Below, in pieces: positions 10,408 to 20,245 of a stretch of 64,000 nt of DNA. The stretch is taken from positions 1,178,001-1,242,000 of the forward strand of contig NZ_CP031946.1 of assembly GCF_003443535.1 (NCBI RefSeq), given 5' to 3'. The notes beneath the pieces are model-generated. The model saw only the letters and a program-made list of their open reading frames with translations. It was not told where the DNA came from and did no database searches. The position numbers and the translations under genes are program-made. Source of the stretch: Ruegeria sp. AD91A. Its GTDB lineage: Bacteria; Pseudomonadota; Alphaproteobacteria; Rhodobacterales; Rhodobacteraceae. The number at the start of each line of letters is the position of its first letter. The stretch's first letter is position 1.

Positions 10408-12567
10408 ATGCAAGAGCCCGCCATCACACCCGATCTGATTGCTGCACATGGGCTCAAGCCCGAGGAATACGACATGATCCTCGAGATCATCGGGCGTGAA
10501 CCTACTTTCACCGAGCTTGGCATTTTCTCGGCCATGTGGAACGAACACTGTTCCTACAAGTCTTCGAAGAAATGGTTGCGCACCCTGCCCACCTCTGGGC
10601 CTCAGGTGATTTGCGGCCCGGGTGAGAACGCAGGTGTGGTCGATATCGGCGACGGTCAGGCTGTGGTCTTCAAGATGGAAAGCCACAATCACCCGTCTTA
10701 CATCGAACCTTATCAGGGTGCTGCGACCGGCGTGGGGGGCATCCTGCGCGACGTCTTCACGATGGGCGCACGCCCCATCGCGTCCATGAACGCTTTGTCC
10801 TTTGGCGAACCCGGCCATCACAAGACCCGCCAACTGGTCAATGGTGTGGTCGAAGGGATTGGCGGCTACGGAAACTGCTTTGGCGTGCCTTGCGTCGGTG
10901 GCGAAGTCCGCTTCCACCCTGCCTACAACGGTAACTGCCTGGTGAACGCATTTGCAGCCGGTCTGGCCGACAGTGACAAGATCTTCTACTCGGCTGCCTC
11001 GGGCGTAGGTATGCCCGTCGTCTACCTAGGTGCAAAAACCGGTCGCGACGGCGTGGGCGGCGCAACCATGGCATCCGCCGAGTTCGACGACACCATCGAA
11101 GAAAAGCGCCCCACCGTGCAGGTCGGCGACCCCTTCACCGAAAAACGCCTGATGGAGGCGACGCTGGAACTGATGCGGACCGGTGCGGTGATCTCGATCC
11201 AGGATATGGGCGCGGCGGGCCTGACCTGTTCCGCCGTTGAAATGGGCGACAAGGGCGGCCTTGGCGTGCGTCTTGATCTGGAAAATGTCCCCCAGCGCGA
11301 AGAAAACATGACAGCCTATGAGATGATGCTGTCCGAGTCCCAGGAGCGTATGCTGATGGTCCTCAAGCCTGAGCTTGAGGCCGAGGCCCGCGCCGTCTTC
11401 GAAAAATGGGATCTTGATTTCGCAATCGTTGGCGAAACGATTGCCGAAGACCGCTTCCTGATCATGCATAACGGCGAAGTCAAAGCCGATCTGGTTCTGT
11501 CCAAACTGTCTTCTACCGCGCCGGAATACGACCGCCCATGGGAGCCTACGCCAGAGGCAGAGGAACTGGCCGAAGTGCCTCAGATCGACCCAATTGACGG
11601 GCTGCGCGCTCTGCTCGCTTCGCCCAACTACGCAGGCAAGCAGTGGGTCTATGAACAGTACGACACCATGGTGATGGCGGATTCCGTCCGTACGCCGGGT
11701 CTGGGTGCGGGCATGGTTCGCGTCCACGGTACCGACAAGGTGCTTGCCTTCACATCCGACGTGACCCCGCGCTATGTGCGCGCAAACCCTTTTGAGGGCG
11801 GCAAACAAGCCGTGGCCGAAGCCTATCGCAACCTGACCGCCGTTGGCGCAAAGCCGCTGGCCACCACGGACAACCTGAACTTCGGCAACCCCGAAAAGCC
11901 CGAGATCATGGGCCAGTTTGTCGGTGCCATTCAGGGCATCGGCGCCGCCGTTGACGCGTTGGATATGCCGATCGTGTCGGGCAACGTGTCTCTATACAAT
12001 GAGACCGACGGGCAGGCCATTCTACCAACCCCCACCATTGGTGCAGTCGGCCTGTTGCAGCACTCGGACGAGGTCATCGGCAACGAGGTGCGCGAAGGTC
12101 ATGTCGCGCTGGTGATAGGTGAAACCAAGGGGCATCTGGGTCAGTCCGCCCTGTTGGCAGAGGTCTTCAACCGCGAAGACGGCGATGCACCTCATGTCGA
12201 TCTGGATGCCGAAAAGCGCAACGGTGATTTCATCCGCGCCAACCGCGAAATGATCAAGGCCTGCACCGACCTCAGCGATGGCGGTATCGCTCAGGCTGCC
12301 TTCGAACTGGCGGAAGCCGCAGGCGTTGGCGTGTGTCTGGACGATGCGCCGACTGAGTTCCTGTTCGGTGAAGATCAGGCCCGCTATCTTGTTGCGTGCA
12401 ATTTCGATCAGGCCGAGGCATTGATGATTGCTGCCGGTCAGACCGGCGTTCCGCTGAATGCGGTTGGTCGTTTCACCGGCGAGACGGTCAAGATCGGCAG
12501 CTCGGAAGCCTCGCTTGATGAACTTGCCGCAGTTTACCGCAACAGCTTTGCCGAGGCCGTAGCCTGA
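10408..12567 (+). CDS. purL: Phosphoribosylformylglycinamidine synthase subunit PurL
   Basis: Large subunit of FGAM synthase, purine pathway step four; works with PurS and PurQ, which are not in this window. The 719-residue length fits the small three-subunit PurL type. Visible motifs: [18 protein letters not shown] near the N-terminus, the metal/ATP motif [20 protein letters not shown], and CSDLSDGG-like [15 protein letters not shown] in the C-terminal half. The start at 10408 has AGGA six bases upstream; an in-frame ATG 18 bases before has no good ribosome site. Confidence 0.96.
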   Translation: MQEPAITPDLIAAHGLKPEEYDMILEIIGREPTFTELGIFSAMWNEHCSYKSSKKWLRTLPTSGPQVICGPGENAGVVDIGDGQAVVFKMESHNHPSYIEPYQGAATGVGGILRDVFTMGARPIASMNALSFGEPGHHKTRQLVNGVVEGIGGYGNCFGVPCVGGEVRFHPAYNGNCLVNAFAAGLADSDKIFYSAASGVGMPVVYLGAKTGRDGVGGATMASAEFDDTIEEKRPTVQVGDPFTEKRLMEATLELMRTGAVISIQDMGAAGLTCSAVEMGDKGGLGVRLDLENVPQREENMTAYEMMLSESQERMLMVLKPELEAEARAVFEKWDLDFAIVGETIAEDRFLIMHNGEVKADLVLSKLSSTAPEYDRPWEPTPEAEELAEVPQIDPIDGLRALLASPNYAGKQWVYEQYDTMVMADSVRTPGLGAGMVRVHGTDKVLAFTSDVTPRYVRANPFEGGKQAVAEAYRNLTAVGAKPLATTDNLNFGNPEKPEIMGQFVGAIQGIGAAVDALDMPIVSGNVSLYNETDGQAILPTPTIGAVGLLQHSDEVIGNEVREGHVALVIGETKGHLGQSALLAEVFNREDGDAPHVDLDAEKRNGDFIRANREMIKACTDLSDGGIAQAAFELAEAAGVGVCLDDAPTEFLFGEDQARYLVACNFDQAEALMIAAGQTGVPLNAVGRFTGETVKIGSSEASLDELAAVYRNSFAEAVA

Positions 12568-12702
12568 CAACGCCACACGAAAACCAATGGAAACCCGCGC
12601 TGTTATCCCGTGGGGGTTTCGTTGTTATTGCATGTGCCAGCGCCCTTGCACGGCCGGTTCATGCGCTCTACATCTTGGGAAAGATCTTCTGGAGTTACCT
12701 AC

Positions 12703-12939
12703 ATGCCGATGAGCGCCCACGAAATCGAACACCTGCTGCGCGAAGCCTTTCCTGATGCCGAGATTCAGGTCGGTGGCCAGGACGGTGTTCATATGTCTGC
12801 CATGGTGGTGGACGAAAGCTTTCGCGGAAAGAACCGGGTACAACAGCAGCGTGCCGTTTATGCCGCGCTGAAAGGCAAGATGGATGGCCCGGATGGTGAG
12901 TTGCACGCGCTGGCCCTGACCACCAAAGTGCCGGAGTAA
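12703..12939 (+). CDS. BolA family protein
   Basis: Small (78 residues) BolA-type protein, a partner of monothiol glutaredoxins in iron-sulfur trafficking. The family core is seen in IEHLLREAFPDAEIQVGGQ and the conserved histidine region SFRGKNRVQQQRAVYAAL; HALALTTK closes the fold. The ATG at 12703 has GGAG eight bases upstream; a longer frame reading from 12610 lacks family similarity. It sits two genes before a CGFS glutaredoxin, the classic pairing. Confidence 0.92.
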   Translation: MPMSAHEIEHLLREAFPDAEIQVGGQDGVHMSAMVVDESFRGKNRVQQQRAVYAALKGKMDGPDGELHALALTTKVPE

Positions 12940-12940
12940 A

Positions 12941-13195
12941 ATGGAACATGCGATTGTAATCTCAATTGCGGTCACTGTCTTTGTCGTGCTTGTCGCGCTA
13001 TTGGCTTGGAGCCGATCCAAAAACGAACCGCAACCAAAGCGCGGATCGCATCCTGGGATAGGTTATCGTACAATCCACGCAAACTATGATTCAGGCGGGC
13101 CTGGCGGAGGGCATTCCACGCAATATCGTGTCCCAAAAGACCCTCAAGACTACGCCAAAGCTATGATGCCGAAGAGCAAAGGAAACGCAAAATGA
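12941..13195 (+). CDS. Small single-pass membrane protein between bolA and grxD
   Basis: 84 residues: an N-terminal membrane helix (about residues 4-23, [20 protein letters not shown]) followed by a polar, Gly/Pro/Lys-rich tail with no recognised domain. It starts 2 bases after the bolA stop and overlaps the glutaredoxin start by four bases (ATGA), so it is translationally coupled in a three-gene operon. Function unknown; the coupling suggests a membrane anchor or partner for the BolA-glutaredoxin pair, but that is only a guess. Confidence 0.8.
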   Translation: MEHAIVISIAVTVFVVLVALLAWSRSKNEPQPKRGSHPGIGYRTIHANYDSGGPGGGHSTQYRVPKDPQDYAKAMMPKSKGNAK

Positions 13196-13554
13196 CCGAC
13201 GTAAAAACCCAGATCGACGAAACCGTCAAAGCCAATGACGTGGTGCTGTACATGAAAGGCACCAAGGAAATGCCTCAATGTGGCTTCTCGTCCCGTGTTG
13301 CCGGTGTTCTGAACTACATGGGTGTTGAATACACCGACGTGAACGTACTGGCCGACGAAGACGTGCGTCAGGGCATCAAGGACTATTCCGACTGGCCGAC
13401 CGTGCCGCAGCTGTATGTCAAGGGCGAATTCGTAGGCGGTTGCGACATCATCACCGAAATGACCCTGTCCGGCGAACTGGACACGTTGTTTGAAGAAAAC
13501 GGTGTCGGCTACAACAAGGAAGCAGCCGACAAAATCCGCGAAGCAAACGCGTAA
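13192..13554 (+). CDS. grxD: Monothiol glutaredoxin, Grx4 family
   Basis: CGFS-type glutaredoxin that binds a bridging 2Fe-2S cluster with glutathione and a BolA partner. The 120-residue protein has the active site PQCGFSSR (Cys30), the glutathione-binding [19 protein letters not shown], and the lysine KGTKEMP upstream of the cysteine. It is the last gene of the bolA operon, with an ATGA overlap to the preceding gene. Confidence 0.95.
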   Translation: MTDVKTQIDETVKANDVVLYMKGTKEMPQCGFSSRVAGVLNYMGVEYTDVNVLADEDVRQGIKDYSDWPTVPQLYVKGEFVGGCDIITEMTLSGELDTLFEENGVGYNKEAADKIREANA

Positions 13555-13560
13555 TCCGAC

Positions 13561-13908
13561 CTACCGGCTGGAACAGTCCTGATAAATCACCTGCTCATTG
13601 GCGGCGCCTGCCGCCAAATAGCTGATTGCCGCGTTCCAGCCTTTTGACCGCAGGATATAGGTTCCTTGATCTCCAACGGATTCGTAGCGGATGCCCGACC
13701 CGCTTTCGACCTGGCGCATCGCAACCAGAGTGTTGTCCACCATCGTCGCCGCCGCGCCTGATCCGTCAAGCGCGTTGAAATAGGTCACCGGCAACGGAAC
13801 TCCGTTCTCACAGGTAAATGTAACGGACAGAATGTCGATTTCGGCGAGTGCAGCTGTTGCCGGGAAAACAAGCAAAGCACCGCAGAAGAGATTGCGCAGG
13901 TTCGTCAT
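13561..13908 (-). CDS. MliC-family lysozyme inhibitor-like protein
   Basis: Secreted 115-residue protein with a signal peptide (MTNLRNLFCGALLVFPATAALA). The mature part has the MliC/PliC pattern: TFTCENGVPLPVTYFN, one more cysteine near the C-terminus (YQDCSSR) and the YESVGDQGTYILRSKG strand. Family members inhibit C-type lysozymes, so it may protect peptidoglycan from host or grazer lysozyme. No lipobox is seen, so it is probably soluble and periplasmic. It overlaps the zapA stop by four bases and ends the zapA operon. Confidence 0.75.
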   Translation of the reverse strand: MTNLRNLFCGALLVFPATAALAEIDILSVTFTCENGVPLPVTYFNALDGSGAAATMVDNTLVAMRQVESGSGIRYESVGDQGTYILRSKGWNAAISYLAAGAANEQVIYQDCSSR

Positions 13909-14300
13909 TGTGCCGTTTTCTCCTCAACCACCGAAGCCAGCGCTTCTGCACGTGCCGCCAGCTCTGCCAGCGTATCCGTGACGGAAGGCGGGACGACCGC
14001 GACTTCAATGCGCTCGGGTTCCGGCGCAGGCGCATTTCGCAGCGATTGAAGCTCGGCCTCGGCCTCGGCCAGCTTGGCCTCTAACGCCTTTACCTTGTCT
14101 TCCGTTGCCGCTGTCTTGTCAGCCAGCAGCAGACCGGCCATCAGCAACATGCGCGCTTCCGGCATCCGCCCGATCTGATCGGACAAAACCTGCGCTTCGT
14201 CATCCAGCATCTTGGCAGCAGCGTGCAGAAAGGGCTCTTCCCCGTCCCGGCAGGACACATCAAAACCGCGCCCGCCGATATGAATGGTTACCTCCGGCAT
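13905..14300 (-). CDS. zapA: Cell division protein ZapA
   Basis: ZapA cross-links FtsZ filaments in the Z-ring. The first 50 residues match the family (VTIHIGGRGFDVSCRDGEE, then LHAAAKMLDDEAQVL), followed by the helical LLLADKT segment and a coiled coil (about 65-90). The 131-residue length is longer than E. coli ZapA (109) because of a C-terminal extension rich in Pro, Glu and Ala. Its ATG overlaps the upstream coiled-coil gene's TAA by one base. Confidence 0.92.
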   Translation of the reverse strand: MPEVTIHIGGRGFDVSCRDGEEPFLHAAAKMLDDEAQVLSDQIGRMPEARMLLMAGLLLADKTAATEDKVKALEAKLAEAEAELQSLRNAPAPEPERIEVAVVPPSVTDTLAELAARAEALASVVEEKTAQ

Positions 14301-15154
14301 TACTCTACCTCACCTTCAACAAGTTTCGCCTGCGACAACAGAGGTTCCAAACGTGCCAGCACGGCCTGTGCTTCGGCGGCGTCCGAAGCCTGCGCGGCAC
14401 GTGTCGCCTCCAACTCGGCGACGGTGGCGCGGTTCAGCAATTCAGCATCCGTCAGCCCTTCTGCCGCCGCAGAGCGCAATTCTTCGACCGAATTCCGCAA
14501 CTGCTCGTTCGCCTTGCGCATACGTTGCAGATCGTCATCAAGGCGGGACATTGCAGCACCATGGCTGGCCCTCTCGGCCCGCAGCATCTCAAGCTCTGCG
14601 CTCAGTTCATTGACCCGCTCGGTATCTTCAAGCTCTGCCTTGAGGCGGCTGTTTTCCGCTTCAACTTCTTTTGCCTGAGCAAGCAATTCACGCATTTGCT
14701 CAAGCTCGGCCTTCAACGCGGAAGGATCTCCGATTCCGTCAAGCTCTGCGCGCATCCTTTCGTTCTCGGACTTCAACGCTTCCAGTTCGGCACTGTTGTC
14801 CAACGCAGCCTTGGCCTCGGCCAGCTCGGCACGGGCCGCTTCAACAGACGTGATTTTTGCCCTGGCTTCTTCCAGCTCAGCGCGCAACGCATCCGTTTCG
14901 TCAGAGTCGGCTGGGGCTGTCCTCAACTCCTCCAGATCGGCACGCAACTCGTCCACTTGCTGTTCGTGCTGCTCTTTCAGGGTCTTCAGGCGCTCCTGAA
15001 GCTGTGCATTGGCGACTCTTTCGTCTTCAAGTTCGGCCTGAAGCCTCTCATCCGCCCCGGTATTCCGGGACGCATCGCCCATTGCTTCGACGCCCGCGCT
15101 GATACGGTCCATCGCAGCTACAATGCGGTGTTGTAATTCCTCTATCTGGCTCAT
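14300..15154 (-). CDS. Coiled-coil protein encoded with zapA (ZauP-like)
   Basis: 284 residues, almost entirely one predicted coiled coil (about residues 35-275) rich in Glu, Ala, Leu and Arg, with repeated AELEEARAK, LKAELEQMREL and SAELEMLRAERA heptads and no globular domain. It directly precedes zapA with overlapping stop and start. In Caulobacter a coiled-coil protein encoded just upstream of zapA (ZauP) pairs with ZapA to condense the Z-ring; position and architecture suggest the same role here. Sequence identity to ZauP cannot be judged by eye, so the name is left out. Confidence 0.75.
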   Translation of the reverse strand: MSQIEELQHRIVAAMDRISAGVEAMGDASRNTGADERLQAELEDERVANAQLQERLKTLKEQHEQQVDELRADLEELRTAPADSDETDALRAELEEARAKITSVEAARAELAEAKAALDNSAELEALKSENERMRAELDGIGDPSALKAELEQMRELLAQAKEVEAENSRLKAELEDTERVNELSAELEMLRAERASHGAAMSRLDDDLQRMRKANEQLRNSVEELRSAAAEGLTDAELLNRATVAELEATRAAQASDAAEAQAVLARLEPLLSQAKLVEGEVE

Positions 15155-15390
15155 GCCCCTGTCACCTCTTTATCAAGGTTCATTCTGTCGCGAAGTGATC
15201 CGAATCAAAATCGAATCCCGCTTGTTGACAGTCTAACGGAATGCGACAGAAAATACCCACTGTTTGGTTTCAACCACTTGGGCCGCACTCTTCACCCGCC
15301 CAGTGCGATCAAGGCCCGGTTCCGCTTGCACTTTGGGTGCTGAATGGTATTGAGCCCGCAATCTGCTTTTTATCCAAAGGAACAACGCCC

Positions 15391-17415
15391 GTGGACCTGA
15401 CTGCGCTGCGCAAAGCCAACCCCGAACACTGGGACAAAGCTGCGGCAATCCGCACCCTGACCCTTGACGCCGTCGCCGCCGCAAATTCCGGCCATTCCGG
15501 CATGCCCATGGGCATGGCCGATGTTGCGACCGTTCTATTCGAAAAGCACCTTAAATTTGATGCCTCCGCCCCGAACTGGCCGGACCGTGACCGGTTCATC
15601 CTGTCGGCTGGCCATGGTTCGATGCTGGTCTATTCGCTGCTCTATCTCACCGGTCATGCCGATGTAACGCTGGAAGAGATCAAGAACTTCCGCCAGTTGG
15701 GCGCCAAGACCGCGGGTCACCCCGAAAACTTTTTGATCAACGGTGTTGAAACCACAACCGGCCCGCTTGGTCAGGGCATTTCCAACGCGGTGGGCTTTGC
15801 CATGGCCGAGGAAATCCAGCGCGCGCATTACGGCAAGAAAGTCGTGGATCACTATACTTACGTGATCGCGGGCGACGGCTGCCTGATGGAAGGTGTCAGT
15901 CAGGAAGCGATCACGTTGGCCGGCCGCCATGAGCTGAGCAAACTGATCGTCTTCTGGGACAACAACAACATCACCATCGACGGCACTGTCGATATTGCGG
16001 ATCGCACCGATCAGGTCCGCCGTTTCGCGGCCTCGGGCTGGCATGTGATCGAAATCGACGGCCACGACCCCAAGGCCATCGATGCAGCCATCGTTCAGGC
16101 GAAGAAGTCGAACAAACCAACCATGATCGCCTGTGAAACCCACATCGCTCTGGGTCATGCTGCACAGGACACCTCGAAAGGTCATGGGGCACTGACAGAT
16201 CAGGATCAGCTGGAAGCCGCGAAAGAGGCCTATGGCTGGCCCCACGGCGCTTTCGAAGTTCCTGGCAACGTCAAATCCGCTTGGAAAGCCATTGGTGCAC
16301 GTGGCACAGTCGAGCGTGCCGCTTGGGAAGAACGTTTCGCGCAACTGTCCGAGCGCAAGCAGGCCGAGTTCAACCGCGCCTATGCGTTTGAGGCCCCCAA
16401 GCGACTGGCTGGTGCCATTCGTGCGTTCAAAAAGCAGATGTCCGAAGAACAGCCGAAACTGGCCACCCGCGCCTCTTCTGAGAAGGTTCTGAACGTTGTG
16501 AACCCAATCATGATCGAGACCATTGGTGGTTCGGCTGACCTGACCGGATCGAATAACACCAAGTCGGCTGATATGGGTGTCTTCCTGCCGGAAAACCGCA
16601 AGGGTCGCTATATTCACTACGGTATCCGCGAGCACGGCATGGCCGCAGCGATGAACGGTATGGCCCTGCACGGTGGCATCCGCCCCTATGGCGGTACGTT
16701 CATGGCCTTCACCGATTATGCCCGCCCATCGATGCGTCTTGCGGCACTGATGAAGATCCCGTCGGTTTTCGTGATGACCCACGACTCGATCGGTCTGGGC
16801 GAAGACGGCCCAACACACCAGCCGGTGGAACATCTGGCCATCTCGCGCGCGACGCCGAACACCTATGTGTTCCGCCCCGCCGATACGATCGAAACCGCCG
16901 AAGCCTGGGAACTGGCGTTGACCTTCAAAGACAGTCCTTCGGTGCTGTCGCTGACCCGCCAGGGTGTGCCGACCGTGCGCAAGGATCACAAGACCAAGAA
17001 CCTGACCGCGCAAGGCGCCTATGTTCTGGCCGAGGCCGAGGGCAAGCGTCAGGCGATCCTGATTGCAACAGGTTCAGAGGTTTCGCTGGCAATGGAAGCC
17101 AAGGCGATGCTCGAGGCCGAAGGCATCGGCACCCGCGTCGTCTCCATGCCCTGCATGGAGCTGTTCGCACAGCAGGACGAAGCCTATCGCAAGCGCGTGC
17201 TGCCCGCCGGTCCGGTTCGCGTCGGCATCGAGGCCGCCGTGCGCGCCGGTGGCTGGGATCGCTGGCTGTTGGGCGAGCGTGGCCGCGAAGCCAAGGCAGG
17301 CTTTATCGGCATGTCCAGCTTTGGCGCCTCGGCCCCTGCCGGTGAGCTGTACAAGCATTTCGGCATCACAGCCGAAGCAACCGTTGCCAAAGTCAAGGAA
17401 CTTCTGGGACTGTGA
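15391..17415 (+). CDS. tkt: Transketolase
   Basis: Thiamine-diphosphate enzyme moving two-carbon units in the pentose phosphate pathway. The 674-residue protein has the N-terminal [20 protein letters not shown], the cofactor motif [13 protein letters not shown], and the second-domain [16 protein letters not shown]. The GTG at 15391 is chosen because AGGA lies nine bases upstream and it gives the normal family start ([18 protein letters not shown]); the frame is open 150 bases further but that stretch is not conserved. Divergent from the zapA operon and near two GAPDH genes. Confidence 0.95.
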   Translation: MDLTALRKANPEHWDKAAAIRTLTLDAVAAANSGHSGMPMGMADVATVLFEKHLKFDASAPNWPDRDRFILSAGHGSMLVYSLLYLTGHADVTLEEIKNFRQLGAKTAGHPENFLINGVETTTGPLGQGISNAVGFAMAEEIQRAHYGKKVVDHYTYVIAGDGCLMEGVSQEAITLAGRHELSKLIVFWDNNNITIDGTVDIADRTDQVRRFAASGWHVIEIDGHDPKAIDAAIVQAKKSNKPTMIACETHIALGHAAQDTSKGHGALTDQDQLEAAKEAYGWPHGAFEVPGNVKSAWKAIGARGTVERAAWEERFAQLSERKQAEFNRAYAFEAPKRLAGAIRAFKKQMSEEQPKLATRASSEKVLNVVNPIMIETIGGSADLTGSNNTKSADMGVFLPENRKGRYIHYGIREHGMAAAMNGMALHGGIRPYGGTFMAFTDYARPSMRLAALMKIPSVFVMTHDSIGLGEDGPTHQPVEHLAISRATPNTYVFRPADTIETAEAWELALTFKDSPSVLSLTRQGVPTVRKDHKTKNLTAQGAYVLAEAEGKRQAILIATGSEVSLAMEAKAMLEAEGIGTRVVSMPCMELFAQQDEAYRKRVLPAGPVRVGIEAAVRAGGWDRWLLGERGREAKAGFIGMSSFGASAPAGELYKHFGITAEATVAKVKELLGL

Positions 17416-17436
17416 GACAGGCCCACCTGATCGAGC

Positions 17437-17461
17437 AAAGGGCGGCCTTGGCCGCCCTTTT
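17437..17461. terminator. Bidirectional terminator after tkt
   Basis: Perfect stem AAAGGGCGGCC/GGCCGCCCTTT with a TT loop, Ts on the right for plus-strand transcripts and As on the left that read as Ts on the minus strand. It serves tkt and the convergent gene that ends at 17461. Confidence 0.88.
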
Positions 17462-17868
17462 CAATTGGGTTCAGCGTTAACCCGAAGTGCAAGTTCTTCG
17501 TAGGCTTTCAGAGCGTAATCCAAACGCAACTCATACCGTCCTTGCACCACCACTTTCTCAGGGGCTTGCAAACCGAGGCAAGACAACGCCTGGCGAAGAT
17601 GTGTTCCGGACAGCGGAACATAGGTGGCCGATTGTCCCACCAAAGCGTTGTAGAAGCGTCCCCCGAACCAATTACTACGCTTCTGCGCCGTGAACGCAGT
17701 ATCAATACGAAAATGCAAGAAACCATACAGATCAGTTTCATCGAATGGGACTTCGTCGGCCGCAACACTCAAAGCAGATAGAAATGAAGCTCCGCCGGTT
17801 GATCCGCGCTTACCGACTTGCCGAACCAGAGGGCCATCAATCATCGCGGCCAGACGATAACGGGTCAA
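17461..17868 (-). CDS. Hypothetical protein downstream of the DUF808 gene
   Basis: Up to 135 residues, no recognised domain, no signal peptide or membrane segment. The frame can start at a TTG one base after the DUF808 stop, or at an ATG 24 bases later (17844, MIDGPLVRQVGKRG). The close spacing suggests translational coupling. The stop codon sits exactly at the edge of the shared terminator, which supports a real gene end. A central stretch GGRFYNALVGQSATYVPLSGTH looks structured. Function unknown. Confidence 0.6.
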   Translation of the reverse strand: MTRYRLAAMIDGPLVRQVGKRGSTGGASFLSALSVAADEVPFDETDLYGFLHFRIDTAFTAQKRSNWFGGRFYNALVGQSATYVPLSGTHLRQALSCLGLQAPEKVVVQGRYELRLDYALKAYEELALRVNAEPN

Positions 17869-17869
17869 C

Positions 17870-18829
17870 TCAATGTTTCGCCTTCTTGTTTAACAGTGGT
17901 GAAATGATCCGGGTCGCCACCGGGATCAAAACCAATCCCCAGGCCAAACCAAATACGCCATCCATCGTGGCCTTGGATATCCATTCAACTGCGCCAACCC
18001 ATTGATCAGAAACCGAATGCCCAATTGCATAGGCCCAATCGTGGATATGATGGCCCAACCATCCAAAGCCCAACACCTCCATCCCGTGGATCACAATTGA
18101 GCCGCCGACCCACAGCATCGCCGCGGTTCCCACAATCGACAGGGTTTTCATCACCCCGGGCATCGCTTTGACCAAGCCGCGGCCCATACCACGACCAACA
18201 GGAGTTGGAGCGTTATTCGCCAGAAACAGCCCCACGTCATCCATCTTCACGATCAACGCCACCGACCCATAGACGGCCACCGTCACGCCAATCCCCACAA
18301 CGGCCAAAGTAGCGGCCTGCATCCACAGGTTCGGGGCTTCGATCGCCGCCAATGCAATGGTCATGATCTCGGCAGACAGAATGAAATCCGTTTTGATGGC
18401 GCCCTTGACCTTTTGTTCCTCCAGATGGCCCGGGTCGGGGTTCTTCATGTCTTCCTCAATGACATGGCTTCCATGAGGAAACAGAACGTGAAAAATCTTC
18501 TCGGCCCCTTCAAAACACAAATATGACCCACCAAGCATCAACAAAGGCGTAATCAGCCACGGTGCAAAATTGGCCAGCAACAAAGCCACAGGCAGCAAGA
18601 GTATGATCTTGTTGAAGACCGAACCGCGCGCGATGCGCCAGATGATCGGCAGTTCACGCGCCGGGGCAAAGCCCTGCACGTACTTCGGTGTCACCGCTGC
18701 GTCATCAATGATCACACCAGCGGTTTTGGCCCCCGCCTTGCCTGCTGCCGCAACCACATCATCCACTGATGCCGCCGCAACTTTGGCAATGCCCGCCACA
18801 TCATCCAACAGGGCCAAAAGACCACTCAT
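17870..18829 (-). CDS. DUF808 family membrane protein
   Basis: 319 residues with the DUF808 (YedI-like) N-terminus MSGLLALLDDVAGIAKVAA and DDVVAAAGKAGAKTAGVIIDDAAVTP, followed by about seven hydrophobic segments and the conserved LMLGGSYLCFEGAEK. Function of the family is not established. The ATG at 18829 has AAGGG seven bases upstream. It is divergent from the first GAPDH gene, so both may feel the operator-like repeats between them. Confidence 0.88.
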   Translation of the reverse strand: MSGLLALLDDVAGIAKVAAASVDDVVAAAGKAGAKTAGVIIDDAAVTPKYVQGFAPARELPIIWRIARGSVFNKIILLLPVALLLANFAPWLITPLLMLGGSYLCFEGAEKIFHVLFPHGSHVIEEDMKNPDPGHLEEQKVKGAIKTDFILSAEIMTIALAAIEAPNLWMQAATLAVVGIGVTVAVYGSVALIVKMDDVGLFLANNAPTPVGRGMGRGLVKAMPGVMKTLSIVGTAAMLWVGGSIVIHGMEVLGFGWLGHHIHDWAYAIGHSVSDQWVGAVEWISKATMDGVFGLAWGLVLIPVATRIISPLLNKKAKH

Positions 18830-18893
18830 CGCGTTTCCCTTCACATCTGCTGCTGCAAACCGGACCCTACCTGATCCAACGGCTAGCGCAAGC

Positions 18894-18925
18894 GTTAGCG
18901 CAACCGGCGCAGGTTTGCGCTAACA
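18894..18925. promoter_or_regulatory. Operator candidate upstream of the first GAPDH gene
   Basis: GTTAGCGCAA (18894-18903) and TTGCGCTAAC (18915-18924) are exact inverted 10-mers about two helical turns apart. The right one, GGTTTGCGCTAACA (18912-18925), matches 12 of 14 positions of the palindrome TGTTAGCGCTAACA, which I recall as the LacI-family CceR site for central carbon genes in Rhodobacter. It overlaps the likely -35 of gap (a TATACC -10 candidate is at 18935-18940). Confidence 0.6.
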
Positions 18926-19011
18926 CCTTAAAAATATACCGTTTTTGCCCTTTTGAGATTCCCTTTTCGCCGCTATATGGCCCTCAAAGCAAGCGCATCT
19001 GGAGACGTCAT

Positions 19012-20013
19012 ATGACCATCAAGGTCGGTATCAATGGTTTTGGCCGTATTGGCCGCTGCACCCTGTCGCACATCGCCGCGTCCGGGCGCAACGACATCGA
19101 AGTGATCAAAGTCAACGCAACTGGCCCTTTGGAAACCTCGGCGCATCTGCTGAAATATGACAGTGTTCACGGGCGTTTCCCGCGCGAGGTTGCTGTCGAA
19201 GGAAACACCATGGATCTGGGCCGAGGCCCGATGCAGATGTTTTCGACTTACGACATGAACGATCTGGATTGGGAAGGCTGCGACGTCGTTCTGGAATGCA
19301 CAGGTAAATTCAATGACGGAACCAAGGCGAAAACCCACCTGGAGCGTGGTGCCGGCAAGGTTCTTCTGTCTGCTCCTGGCAAGAATGTCGACAAGACCAT
19401 CGTCTTCGGTGTGAACCACAACACCCTGACCGCCAACGACAACATGGTATCCAACGGTTCGTGCACAACGAACTGTCTGGCTCCGCTGGCCAAGGTACTG
19501 GACGAAGGCGTCGGCATCGAACACGGCATCATGACCACCATCCATGCCTACACCGGGGACCAGCCTACTCTGGACCGTCGCCACAGCGACCTCTACCGTG
19601 CTCGCGCTGCTGCAATGTCGATGATCCCGACCTCGACCGGCGCGGCCAAGGCGCTGGGTGAAGTTCTGCCGAACCTGAAGGGTCGTCTGGACGGTTCTGC
19701 CATCCGCGTGCCTACTCCGAATGTCTCGGCGGTTGATCTGACATTTCGTGCTTCGCGTGACACCTCGACGGCCGAAATCAACGCGATCGTCGAAGAGGCC
19801 GCCAAAGGCCCGATGCAGCGCGTTCTGGGATATGAGCCCGCTCCGCTGGTGTCGACCGACTTCAACCACACTGAGGAAAGCTCGATCTTTGCACCGGATC
19901 AGACCCGCGTTGTCGATGACCGTATGGTCCGCGTTCTGGCCTGGTATGACAATGAATGGGGCTTCTCGGTCCGCATGGCCGACGTGGCTGTTGCGATGGG
20001 CCGCCTTAACTGA
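19012..20013 (+). CDS. gap: Glyceraldehyde-3-phosphate dehydrogenase, first copy (predicted NADP-preferring)
   Basis: 333 residues with the Rossmann motif GINGFGRIGR and the catalytic Cys151 in SNGSCTTNCLAP, His in HAYTGDQ. The end of the second beta strand reads VNATGPLE: Ala36 replaces the aspartate that normally binds the NAD ribose, the same change that marks NADP-linked gluconeogenic GAPDH such as B. subtilis GapB. The usual Leu-Pro pair in the cofactor loop is also lost (LDRRHSD). I therefore predict NADP use and an anabolic role. Start ATG at 19012 matches the family; a longer open frame upstream is not conserved. Paralogue of the gene at 20316. Confidence 0.93.
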   Translation: MTIKVGINGFGRIGRCTLSHIAASGRNDIEVIKVNATGPLETSAHLLKYDSVHGRFPREVAVEGNTMDLGRGPMQMFSTYDMNDLDWEGCDVVLECTGKFNDGTKAKTHLERGAGKVLLSAPGKNVDKTIVFGVNHNTLTANDNMVSNGSCTTNCLAPLAKVLDEGVGIEHGIMTTIHAYTGDQPTLDRRHSDLYRARAAAMSMIPTSTGAAKALGEVLPNLKGRLDGSAIRVPTPNVSAVDLTFRASRDTSTAEINAIVEEAAKGPMQRVLGYEPAPLVSTDFNHTEESSIFAPDQTRVVDDRMVRVLAWYDNEWGFSVRMADVAVAMGRLN

Positions 20014-20043
20014 CCCTTCGGACTTCGCTTGCTTGTACCTTGA

Positions 20044-20074
20044 TGCCCGCTCAGGTTATCTGAGCGGGCATTTT
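20044..20074 (+). terminator. Terminator after the first GAPDH gene
   Basis: Perfect 11-bp stem TGCCCGCTCAG/CTGAGCGGGCA with a GTTAT loop, followed by TTTTA. Confidence 0.88.
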
Positions 20075-20089
20075 ACGTTCGGGACAGCC

Positions 20090-20233
20090 ATGACCAATCA
20101 AATCGCTATCTGGCTCGGCCTTCTTCTGCTCGGCGGCATGATGCTGGATGTGGCGCTGCACGGGACCGAACATCTGCTTTTCCTCGGAAAGAAGCTTTAC
20201 GACTTTCTGGACTGGCTCGCTTTCTGGCGGTGA
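20090..20233 (+). CDS. 47-residue membrane protein between the GAPDH genes
   Basis: MTNQIAIWLGLLLLGGMMLD starts a single membrane helix (about residues 5-20), followed by an amphipathic, Phe/Leu/Trp-rich tail (HLLFLGKKLYDFLDWLAFWR). It lies after the gap terminator and 82 bases before the second GAPDH gene. The ribosome site (GGGACAGCC) is weak. The composition is very protein-like and the frame ends with a stop right before a promoter, so I accept it as a small gene of unknown function. Confidence 0.6.
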   Translation: MTNQIAIWLGLLLLGGMMLDVALHGTEHLLFLGKKLYDFLDWLAFWR

Positions 20234-20245
20234 CTGAGGTTTTCC

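Noticed and set aside
12610..12702. N-terminal extension of the BolA protein
   Set aside because: The added residues do not match the family and the ATG at 12703 has a well-placed GGAG.
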